The notes under the pieces were generated by a model, which was given only the letters and a program-made list of their open reading frames with translations, ran no database searches and had not been told where the DNA came from. The translations under genes and the position numbers were made by a program. A stretch of 64,000 bases of DNA from Aphrophora alni (Eukaryota; Arthropoda; Insecta; Hemiptera; Aphrophoridae), in NCBI GenBank assembly GCA_963513935.1, contig OY740765.1:68916253-68980252 (forward strand). The letters run 5' to 3'. Shown here piece by piece: positions 26,901-39,029 of the stretch; position 1 is the stretch's first letter, and each line of letters begins with the position of its first letter.

Positions 26901-29900
26901 AACTCACTTTAATATGATGAAATGACATGTGAATTTTTAATTATGTATTTAAATTGAAAGGTTGAAGCATAGTAATTTGAGACTTTGGTCTAGAATATAA
27001 AAAATGAAAATAGTAAAGCAAAATTTTCTTCTTTTTAATAATTAAAATATTGAGAGTTAATCTAATTTGAAAAATAAAATAATTAATTAAAGTAAATACA
27101 AGTAAGTAACGTTAAAGAAGCTTTAACCATTTTAACTCATTTTGATAAATTAGAATGTTGAATGAATAGAAAATTCTTTCAAACTTTTTATTTCACAAAT
27201 TAAGTCAATACTTGCAAGTTTTATTAAAGTAGATTCAATTTTTTCTTCATTTTCAAGTTAACACTTGAAAATTATAAAACAGACCTTCTTCAAAGGCACA
27301 GATATAAAAAATAATAGGATGTAAATTATATTTGTATGTCATAATTTACTTTGTTTTATTAATATATATGAATAACCAATGTTTTATGTTTAATAAATGT
27401 TTATGTCAAAATTCCAGCTACAGTGTTCTCATTTCATACCAGAATTCACTGTGAGTACACTTTAAAAGAATTCATGACCCTGAGAAATTTTAATAATACA
27501 AATTAACTTCTTTTTACAAAATTGGTAAGCTAATGCTTCCTGGCGCCCATAAGTCGAGCAAATCATTAAAAATAATAGCATTAAATTCATTTTCATTGCT
27601 TTTGTAACGAAATATATATAAACTCTTCAAGTGCATATTTTCAAAGGTTACAGACATTAATTACTATAGCAATATTTCAGCTATCACTATTCTGTTGAAA
27701 CATTCGACAAAAAGTAGTTATTTTTTAATAAATTTGATAAAAATGGGTTATACAGACCCGCAAATTTTTATTATTAAAGAAAGCTTTCCATTTTATAATG
27801 TCTTTTTTATTTTTTTCTGTTTATTTTTCTGTGTATTTTTTTTGTATGTTATTCTGGATGAAAGTGTGATTTGTACTACTACAGTCATATTCATTTAATG
27901 AAAATGTATGAACAGTAGTGTATTTATGTTTTTAATACCTTGTTACCATATTGCATTTTATGTTTAACAATCCAAACAAATTGCTTATCGGATCTATCCT
28001 CAGTCTCAATTAGTTCGGATAATTGAAGTTCTACTGTAATTTGTAATAAAAACAAAAAAAAAAAAATCTACTTTGCTTTTAACAGTGTCAGACATTTTTT
28101 AAATTGTAATAACATAGATTTATCATAGATGTTTAAGTGTTAGTTTGTATAGGACAGGTTTGAATCAAATCATCCTGTCTGATTTTAGAAGCCATTTACA
28201 TTTTGTAGTAAATAACCAGTGATTTTCTTCTTCTCTACTTTCAACAGTATCTTACACCTATACGATTGGTTTTAGCAGGAACATATTATGTGCCATATCA
28301 CTGTAAGGTTAGATTTTATACAGAATAGTTTAAAATAAATCAACACAGGTGTTTTAATCTTGAAGTTTTTAATAAAATAATTAGTTAAATTTACTCTAAT
28401 TTCAACAATATCACAGAATTAGATAACAATCTATGATATGTAAGTTCTTATACAACAAATTTTAAACCACATCAATCTAGTTGCTTTCTTATATTTTTTG
28501 AATTTATAACGAACTAATGGCAAATTTAAAAAAAATGTTTTTAAGTACCATATCATTAAAAAAAGTTTTAAAATTTGAAATTCTCTGTTTTCAAATGTAT
28601 CACAAAATTATGAAATAGTAACTAATAATTTTGAATTATAAATGTAAGTTGTAAGCTTATACATACCATTTTGAACTATATTAATTTATTTGGATAGTTT
28701 TACCATTTATAGTGAAATAATCCGTCATTGTTAAAAGATTTGATTTATCTCTACTTTCAACAATATTAAATAATTATGAAATTCAGTAAAAACCTGTGTC
28801 TTCAATTACATTACATATAGTTAAATTTAATTTGAATTATGATTTAGTTTTGCTTCATTATAAATAAACTACGCAGCCAGGCATTTTTTCTCTTCATCTA
28901 TTAAATAATATAAAACCATCCATCATATTCTTTTTATAAAGAGATGATAACAAGTGTTGGTACCTGAAACAATTCAATGTTTTGTTCAATATACAAATTA
29001 TTAAGCTTTCAGCTATGTATAATTCATTAAGAATAACTCTATGCACATTCAAGTGTAATTTTCCTGTTATAATTATTTAGGCCTTTAATCATACTGGAAA
29101 ATGATACTGAAAGCGTATGAATAAAATATCTTCCAGGGCTCTTGAATATTAAGGGGAACTTATTATAAATGGATTTTGGAAATATTTATCATTGATAAAT
29201 ATATTATTAAAATTTTTAACTAAATGCATTAGGTCTTAATTTATTATTATACGAATTAAGTGTATCTATCTTGATCAAAGGTCAATATCACGAGGCCTTA
29301 AAAAAGTTATGGTGTTGCCTCAGGATTGTAAGGTAAGTTGGAAGCTATAACTAGTAGCAAATCCTAGTATAAAAAGCTAGAATTATGTGATTTCCTGACC
29401 CCTCATCATTTGATGAAAAGCTGTCTAGTAGACCAAGGCTGACAATGGTTTGATGCACTAATGGTTGTTTTTTATTTTTAACTTCTGATTTTTCAATTTG
29501 ATTGTAATTCCCTTTTGTACATCAGCCACAAGTGCTTCTTATAATGCCAAATTTAAAATATATGGTTTGATGTCCCAAGACATCCCCAGTAAGACGTAAG
29601 CTCCATGAACCATATAATCTTCCTAACAAGGTTATCTTGTAGGATTGTCTGTCCTTTGTCAAAGATCCAAGGATTTCATCCTTTCTAAATAAAGGGATTC
29701 ACAATCGAAATCAGGTACTGTGCGATTATCTCTTGGATGCTACATTTCCTACACAGAGGCACCACATTGAATATGTCCATCTTATACAAAAAATGGTTTA
29801 ACAGGTCGCAATGACCCACAACATACCCTACCTTATATTGCCCAAGGAGCAAGTGAGAGTTTACTCATACATAGACTTGAGAAATTCATTCACCTACTCT

Positions 29901-32900
29901 CCTGCATTTTAATTGCTAAGGACTTGCACCAACAGATTTTTGGAGTTGCCACATAATGGCTCAGATCTTATAAATTTTGTTACTGACACTTTGTTATGTA
30001 CAAACATTCACACTTAATCCAACCATGTTTAGTAATAAAAGCGTAACATTGTTTAGCCCCCTAGCCTTGATACTGAGGCAACCACAGACTAACTTTGACC
30101 AGAATTCTTAGAATTCATGGGTTTCAAAGACACTTGACTCAGTCAAATTATATATATATATATATATCCTCAGTCCAAGTTTTCTTAGACATATTCCATT
30201 AAGGCTGTAATTTCTGACTGGAACACCATTGGGTACATTCCCATTGACAGGACACATTCCTGATCAAGTCTATCACCTCGGATTCTTGTCTATATTTTAC
30301 AGTTGTTTGTGAACCACTTCAGTTTATGCATAGGTAAAAACTTCCTTCCCTCTAGCTATTCCTTGAGGTCGGGTATCGTGATAAAAGGAATAAAGTCATG
30401 TTGGTAGAATATATAGCTCAATTTTTGTTACAAGAAATAAGATTTTATAAATTACATAATAATAAAACTAGAAGTCACAGTTTTAAATTTGATAAACCCT
30501 TAACAAAATGACCTAAAAATAACAAAATTGATGGTTATTGGATAACTAATTTAAATAATGAGCTTGTTTAAACCCAACTAAGGTGTATTAAAATAAAAAA
30601 ATAATGTAGTGACAAGCAATTTTGCCCACATTTAATAAAATTTATAATAAGAGACAATTCATTTTAAATGAAAAACTGTAAACATCCCCCCCTCCATTCT
30701 TTATTCGGATATCTAGAGTAGATATTATCAAAATGATCCAGTGAATTAAGCTAATTCCCTAGATATTTATAATATTTTTGAATGGAATAATCCATGCGAG
30801 AATATTTGTCTGTAAATTTACACCATTTATTAATTGAACCAATACCTACTTGAATTGTTTCAGGTACTGTTAAAAGAAGTTGATGGAAAGAAAAAGTATT
30901 ACATTTAAGAGAGAAAAAAAGTCACATGTACCTGCTTGGTTTGCTAACAATCAGACAAGATTGTTTCTGAATCCAAGGTAAAATAAAATAATTTACGTAA
31001 TTCGAGATACCGATTCCTCTTAAATTTCATGATCAACCTGTGATAAGGTTGAAAGTAGAACAAAATAAAACTTTACTTTTTTAATAACTGGTTATTTCAG
31101 TAGATAAGGTAAATCCCATCTATAAACAGGAATTACCTATTTTAAACTTTTTACTTTTTAGAAGTTACTGAAGGTTTGTTTAAAAATAGATGGTAATTAA
31201 TTCAGTTTCTTCACATAATTAAAAATTTTATTTTATTAACAGGAGGTTATTTTTACTGACTGTTGCAGTAATCTGAAAACAAAATTTTCCTTTTCCTTGT
31301 TACTTATAAAATATGGAAAAGCAATAAAACTCGTGTCAAGTAATAAATAACATATTTCAGAAGAAGCTAAACATACATAGTGATTAGATTTAAAACCTTG
31401 GATCTTTTTAGGCGAGTCTGACAAATGAGAAGATGGTTTTAAAGCTCTACGGATGAATCTTTGCACAGTATAAAGTATTTAAACAAAATCATTCTTAATA
31501 TTCTTATTTTAGGCTAGCAAAGTTAATGAGTACATGACCAAACAATAATGTCATTTGTTCTAAAACTAATAAACGTCGAGATTAATGAGGCTATTAGCAA
31601 GGTAAACTCCATAATTTATTATGTAAATTTTCTATCCTATGATATAATAAGATGATACAAATTATTTCAATTTTTCTAATTTTTCTTCTTTAATGAGCCA
31701 TGTACATACTTTATAAGTTATATATTTGTAGAGTATTAGATGTCTCACAGATTATATAAGACCATTTTGAGCATAATCGTATAAAAAAACCTTTCATCTC
31801 AATAAAGTACTTTGTTACAAAAAACAAAAAGTGTGTTTTTCAAAGTTATCTTATTGTTACAGGTTTGACATAGCTCTTATACGTCTCTCAAGGTTTGTTC
31901 TTTACAGAGAAAATATACTGCCAATTTGCCTTCCAGTGTATGGAACTAGTTTCAAAGGTCAAACAGGAGTAGTGGCAGGATGGGGAAAAACTGACACAAC
32001 TTACGGTATGCTTTCTACACTTTTAATTGTAATTTCTACAATAAAATTTGGCTGAAAATAAAAATATAAAAATTTTAAGGGGGGGGGGAATATAACTCCT
32101 TCGTTGCAATGTAGTATTTTTATGATATTCAGTTTAGTATGGCTCAAATCAATTGTATCTCATGAGACTGTTTATGTTGCTAGCTTGATTGGTCTATTGA
32201 GGGAGGAGTTAGAATACCCTGTGTGAGTGCATCAGAACTATTCTGTCATGGCTCTTATCAGGATTTGTAGAACACATTTCTGAATAGGTGGTCACAAGTT
32301 ACTGGTGACTGTTCCCTCCTGAACCAAACTTATGTTTATCTACAAAATCAACATCATCATTATCATTTCTTCTGTCATTATTCATATGGCAGCCACAAAT
32401 CACTATAGCATTTTTTGTTTGAAACCATCGACTTTACCTCTTCACATAGCCAACCTCAACTTCTGGTTGACAGTACACTTCCATATCATCCTGGCTATTC
32501 TCCTTCTTTGCCATGAGGATTTCATTCCATTACCCTTTGTGCAATTTCTGACTCATTTTCCCTCACCATGTGACCATTTCCACTTCCTCTCTTTTGTATT
32601 TATTTCAAAGGGTTTTGATTAGTACATTCCCACAGATGATGATTTTAAATTATTAGTGGCTATCGTATTCCCAATGTAGATCTCAGACACTTATTTATGA
32701 AGGCTTGAATTGCTTTTCTGTTTCTGCTTAACTTCTTCCACTTCTCATAGCCGTACATGATGACCAGACTTAACATTCATCTCAAACAGTCTCAGCTTTG
32801 TCCTTAGTTTCAGCTTAGTGGACCTCCATATTGGAATCAGCTGAGCAAAGGCCCCCTTTGGATTTTTTAATCTGTTAATAATGTCACCATTCGTTCTTCC

Positions 32901-35900
32901 ATGACTGGACACTATACTCCCCAAGTAGCAAAATTCCTCTACATTCACCTTTTCTTTCCCTTTTGTAAATAATATTCAGATGTGATGTTTATTCCGAGCA
33001 TTTACAAAATATTGTATTATTAACATTTATTGGTTTCACAATATTATTTTGTATTAAAGGAAAATATTTTTATATATTATATTATAAACAAAATAATAAC
33101 AAATAAATAAAAGTTGATTTAGAGCCTCTGGTAACTTTTACTACATTCAATTTTGGTTTATTCATAAAAAATAAAAAAATCTTACATCTGAGCAAGCAAT
33201 AATCATTTATTAAAATATTAAAGTTTAAATAAAAGGTATGTTTCCGATTCTATAAAAAGATTAAGTAATATTCTTACAAACTGCGTATGTTTTTATAATT
33301 AATTGTAGTGAGAAAAAATTAAAATATAAAAAAACAATTGTTTTAATTTTCCCATTACTTTTTATTTTTTCATACATAGGCTATGTAGTAAAAAAAATAT
33401 TTTGAGTTTTTGTGTTTGGATATATTCGTTTTGAGGTCCTCCGTGACTCCAAAAGAGTAATTTTTGAAATGACATCTGTCTGTTGTCTGTTGAATGTGCA
33501 GTGCTCTACAGCCCAAACACATGGATTAATTAATTTTAATCAAATTTGGTGTGTGGCCATACTTTGGAACGATTTTTCATTTTTTTGATAACTCAAAATG
33601 CAAGGGTTGCTGCCAAAAAAACAAAATTATGGTTTTGAAAAATCAGCACTAACAACCCTGATCAAATTATGCTTATGGGCCCTTAAGGAACCAAACAAAA
33701 TGTTATAAATATATAAAAATCTGGGGAAACTACTCTATTAATTAATTGCCCCACAGTTGGTGCGACAATTGTAAATTATATAAAAATCAGGGGAAACTAC
33801 TTCTGTTAACCAATAAAAAAAAAGAAAATTGAAATAAATTGCTCAGCTTTATGGGCGCCAGGTGGAATTAACTCAACAATTTTGAAATAGTTAAACTCTA
33901 ATTATTATTTGTTAATAAAATTCTCAGGGTCGTGATTCTTTTGAAAATGTACTTTGCAGTGGTTATTCGTTAAACGTGAAGTCCTTTTTTATTTTTCTGA
34001 AACTGAACATGCTATTTATTAGAACATATATCATTAACACATATACATTGGATCATTATTAAATCATGTTGAAAGTAAAATAAAAATATTATTTCATATT
34101 GAAGAGACCAAGAGTTTCTATACACTCTACTTTAAATAGTTGCAACTTGTTTATTTAGTTTTTTAATATAAGTACCTTTGTCTCATTAATTTAAAATTGT
34201 GATTTATTATATCAAATTAGAAATTTTCTTAAAAATATTTTTTATATTAAAAATTTACTTATTTTAACAAATTTTTAACATAATTTGTTTATTATTAAAG
34301 TTTCATCATTAGTACTTTTGTACACAAAAAAAAAATGATATTGTCTGTAGTTCATGATACCACAATTTTTAGCAATCCCTAGGGTAGGCGTCTCGTGTAT
34401 CGTTAAGATCCCATCCTTAAGGTAAAGGTCACCATTGTCCACGTAGCATCAGAGTTGATCATCTCCGGTTTATCTGTACGATTCCTATTTATCGCACATT
34501 TCGTTTTCACTATATTCAAAGTTTCTATCTTATTATTCACAGTCTTTCAGAACGAAAACTCATTTAAACCGTCTATACAAAAAACGAAGTTCAATTCTCA
34601 CCATTTGTTTCAATGTTCATGTTCATACACTAAAAAACCAATCGTTTCACAATGAAATATAGTCCGTCTGTTTCCGATACACTTTCTAACTGCATAACGA
34701 CTATCTCTAACTGATACTCAAATAACGTATACCGTTATTTTACTTAACATTTTTTATTTTTTACTTTAAAAAATGTCTCTTACTATAAAGCACATGTTTC
34801 TACATTGTATGGGACAACACGTCCATACCTTTTAGATGCCACCTCTAGACTGAACTAAGCAACTTGCATTTTCTGGATATAGCATACACCTATCACTTGA
34901 TTTTTAGCCTTGTAATCATGTCCGTATGGCAACAGGTGTTTTACACTTTATTTAAACATACTTCAACATAAATATTGAATCAATCTTAATACTAAACATT
35001 ACCATCTTGACAAATATATTTTTTGGAAATCTATTTTAATTTCTCTTTCCCTTATTTCAAATGTTATTCACAGACTTCAACTTGACTTATGTCGTCTTTC
35101 TTTCAATCATAAAAATATTCCTTTTGCAACAGCTGATATATTTTGGTACCAATTCAAAAATTGAGTATTACAATGTATTGGTCACCATTCTCCAAAAATG
35201 TCAGGTTGTGAGTTATTGGTAAATAACCAAAAAATAATTTTAGGGATGGGAGAGTGAGAAAGATTGTGCAATATTTTTACATGATTTGTTTTAAATATTA
35301 CAGTTCTGAACATTGTGGAAACACTCTAAACACAAATTACTTAAACCTAGAACTGGCAATTGTTTTTTCATGTAATAACAGGATTTTTGTACTAATCTTC
35401 AAGCACATTTTTTGAATTCGTAGACACATTTTATTTTAACTTAACCCAATGTTATAATTCATAATTTATTTTCATCAGAAATGTATCAAAAATACAAACT
35501 AACTATACAAAAATATATGCTTTGGGTTTTTTTTTCGAAATTTTGTGATAAAATATTTAAAAGAAATGGGAAAAAGAAAATTTAATCCAAGTTATTTAAT
35601 ACTTATTCTGTCTTGTGACTTATTTTGTAACATGTTACACATTTCAGAACGTATGTTCCATCTTCAGACTCGCTCCTGAGAGGTTGTCAAAATATTAAAA
35701 AACACTACAAAATGTACACATCATATACAATAAACAAATAACACTCAAATGTGCGACAGGTGTACTCCAATGGTTCAAGAATGACTGATTGTTTTGTAGT
35801 GTTTTAATGTTTTAATAACTTCTCAGGAGCGAGTCTGAAGATGGAATATACATTCTGAAACGTGAAACATATGTTATAAAATAAATCACAAGACGGAGTA

Positions 35901-36949
35901 AGTATTAAATAACTTAGATTAAAATCTGTGACTTGGATTTACTCAAAAATGAGGTTTAATAACTTTAAAAAGAAAATTTGTTTACTTTTCTCCTTTCTGA
36001 TATCCAAGATACTTTTCAAACCCTGATATCCAAGATCTTTATTCAAACTCAAGATATAAAATGATGTGTATTTTAGTGTTGATTTAAAAAAAAAATGTAT
36101 TTGTATAAAGTATTTAGGAAATAAATCATTATTGAACATGTAGTGTCTAAGTTATGCAAGTGAAAAAGTAATGAATTATTGCATATGTCTTTTCAACCAC
36201 TCTAGATATAATAATATTTTATTATACAAGTATTATTTTCTCAAAATCTATAAAACATACCTATTATATAGAAATAAAATATGTCTATAAAAGTATGTAC
36301 AAAATAAAATTATAAATAACTAAGCGGGAATCAATCATTAACACAGCATTTATAAAATATTTAAATAAAATGAGGAGACATTCTGTTTACTCACCTAAAC
36401 CATGTAAAGAACAATATCCCCATTCACTGTAACTGCACAAAATCTATTGTGCTGAACTCAAAGATTATACATTATGATGTTATATTTTGATTGGCACCAA
36501 TTTGAAATCAATAAGATACAAATTAGTGGCAGTTATATCAATATTAATAATCCATTACATCATCTTCTTTTTTGATGATGCCACAACAGAAATGATTTTT
36601 ATAGACAATTGTCAGTTGTAGAACTAATAGGGTAAACTTTTTAAGGTGTTATTTTTATATGTTTCTATTGCCTTTGTAGCAGACTATACAATGTGGCTGA
36701 TCTTCCTTGTCTGGTTGTCTAATCTGCATCTGTCATGGTAACTCAATTCACAAATGACTCTTCACAACATTTACTCAATTCATAAAAGATAATAATAAAT
36801 AATAACTATATATTTCATGCCCAATGAAACCGAAAAAGTTTTATAGGAAACATCACAATCTAATCTTAAGTAAGGTTACATGACTTTTATTCCTCAAAAT
36901 ATAGAAGGTAGGGGTACAAGTCACTGGTGATTTATGTTGCAGTTAAGGT

Positions 36950-37002
<53 letters not shown>

Positions 37003-38474
37003 ACAAACCTGCACTTCTACTTTTTAATACAAATGAATTTTATTGTTACAATCAATTTATTTATTATTATTATAATAATTTTTCACAATAAATTTTAGTT
37101 TAATTTTGATTTGCTAAGGATACACTTATCTAAATACAGCAATAGTCTAATTCCTTAATCTAACAAATGAAATAACTGCAATATTTCTTAACCTAAACAA
37201 ATGAAAATACCTGAAATAAATCACAATGACAATTAAACACAATCTAATAAGATTATACAATACTTCCTTAACAATTAAAAAAGAAACAAAGAATGTATCA
37301 AAATTGTTATTAGTTTGAATTATTTATAATGAATTTAATTTTACCGTAATTCTTTTATTTCATTTATTTTAGTAATTATGTGCCCAATTTAATTAATTTA
37401 CTGCCCTGGCTAGCTTGTTTTATTTAAAGATTGAATTAAAATTAAAATAAAATAAAATCTTTCTAGTTCGTGTGGTTCTTTGGTGACTATAATTTAAATT
37501 TTAGTTACTAAATCAAAATGTTGTTGGTGGTTGATTATTTGTACAAATGTTCACAGTCTACTTATTGAATCTGAACTCTTTTCACAATCCGAAGTGTGGT
37601 TGTTTTGGTGGTTGTTCCAGCGGATAAGCTCGATGTTGATTAGGTGTCCAATAATCTTTATTCTCGCAAAGCAGTAATCTGGTCTGGCAATCACTTGGTG
37701 TAACTCACGTTGATTTCTCGCAGAATCCCTCTTCTTATTCTCAACGCTGATGTTTCATCTATTAACTTTTTACTGACTATATTCACTTTATGACGTATTA
37801 TTTAACTTTAACTAATTCACTGTTCGACATATTTTTTTTTACTTTTTATTAAACTGTTCGACGTATTTCTTTTAACTTGTATTAAACTGTTCAACTTATT
37901 TCTTTTACTTTAACTAACGTACTTCTCGACGTAATTTCTTTTAATTCAACTCAATTGTGACGTAATTCTTTAATTTAATATTCTTCGTATTTACATTCAA
38001 ATGTTTACCAATATCCCAGAAGATTTTACAATTTATTATGAAAGTTTTAACAAAATTTTATGAAGAACAATTATCTATTAGAACAACCCTGTACCAAAAA
38101 CTTCGCAGAACAACCATGTACAAAATATCTTGAAGAACTCCCTGTACAAAATATCTTGAAGAACCACACTGTTTCCTTCTCTTGGACCTATATTTATAAT
38201 TTCCTCGTTTTCAACAGTCACACCATGGCACTATTTTTCATTGATGGGATTCAAAGTTTACTGGAATTTAGAAAGTGACTCTTTCTTCTATTGGTTGATT
38301 TAGACTCTGTTTGTTGACCTCTTCTTATTCTAACATATCTCTAAATGAGTTTCTGGCCTTTAAACCCTTCAGTTTTTTTTTTAAGTATGGGCTTGTCCAT
38401 GAGCTGTCAACTTTTTTTATTTCTTATTAAAATGATGGTTTGCCAACACAGACCCTAGCCAGCACCTTTTCGTT

Positions 38475-38558
<84 letters not shown>

Positions 38559-38980
38559 ATTTAAAAAAATATCCAAATTTTTAGCACCATAGTTAGTAAA
38601 ATGAATCACTGTATGAATAGCATGGTTTTGGGAGATTAATGCATAAATTTAACTTAAATGTTTTATTATTTTTTCATTAGGAAAAACAGGAACAAACATT
38701 TTACACAAAGCGACAGTACCAATTTTGACTGATGAAGAATGTTTAAAATGGCATAAACATAAAAGTATAACAGTGGAATTACATCGAGAGATGTTCTGTG
38801 CAGGTCATCGAGATGGTCACATGGATGCTTGTCTTGTGAGTTTTTAAAACAAAATTATAATTTTATCTTCTCTCATACCTTAAATTTTATCTTCAATATT
38901 TTTAAGTTATTTAAATTAACAAATTGATTTTTTGAATAAAAATTTACACTATCTTCCCTTATGAGGCAAAGAAATAATTC

Positions 38981-39029
<49 letters not shown>

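Larger units (their letters stand above)
35581..35923. repeat. fold-back element 5, arms ~130 bp, two hammerhead motifs
   Basis: Left arm (tttaatccaagttatttaat ... ctgtcttgtgac ... cttcagactcgctcctgaga ... acactacaaaa) and right arm (ttttgtagtgttttaa ... tctcaggagcgagtctgaag ... cacaagacggag ... attaaataacttagattaaa) are inverted copies. Each arm holds a hammerhead-like core. Confidence 0.85.

Noticed and set aside
27455..27560. tggcgccc block as an LTR-element primer binding site
   Set aside because: No LTR pair, polypurine tract or gag-pol remnant found nearby; kept only as a dispersed repeat.
32332..32622. 96-codon plus-strand ORF
   Set aside because: It is the antisense shadow of the LINE fragment at 32430-32948, whose minus-strand motifs are clear.
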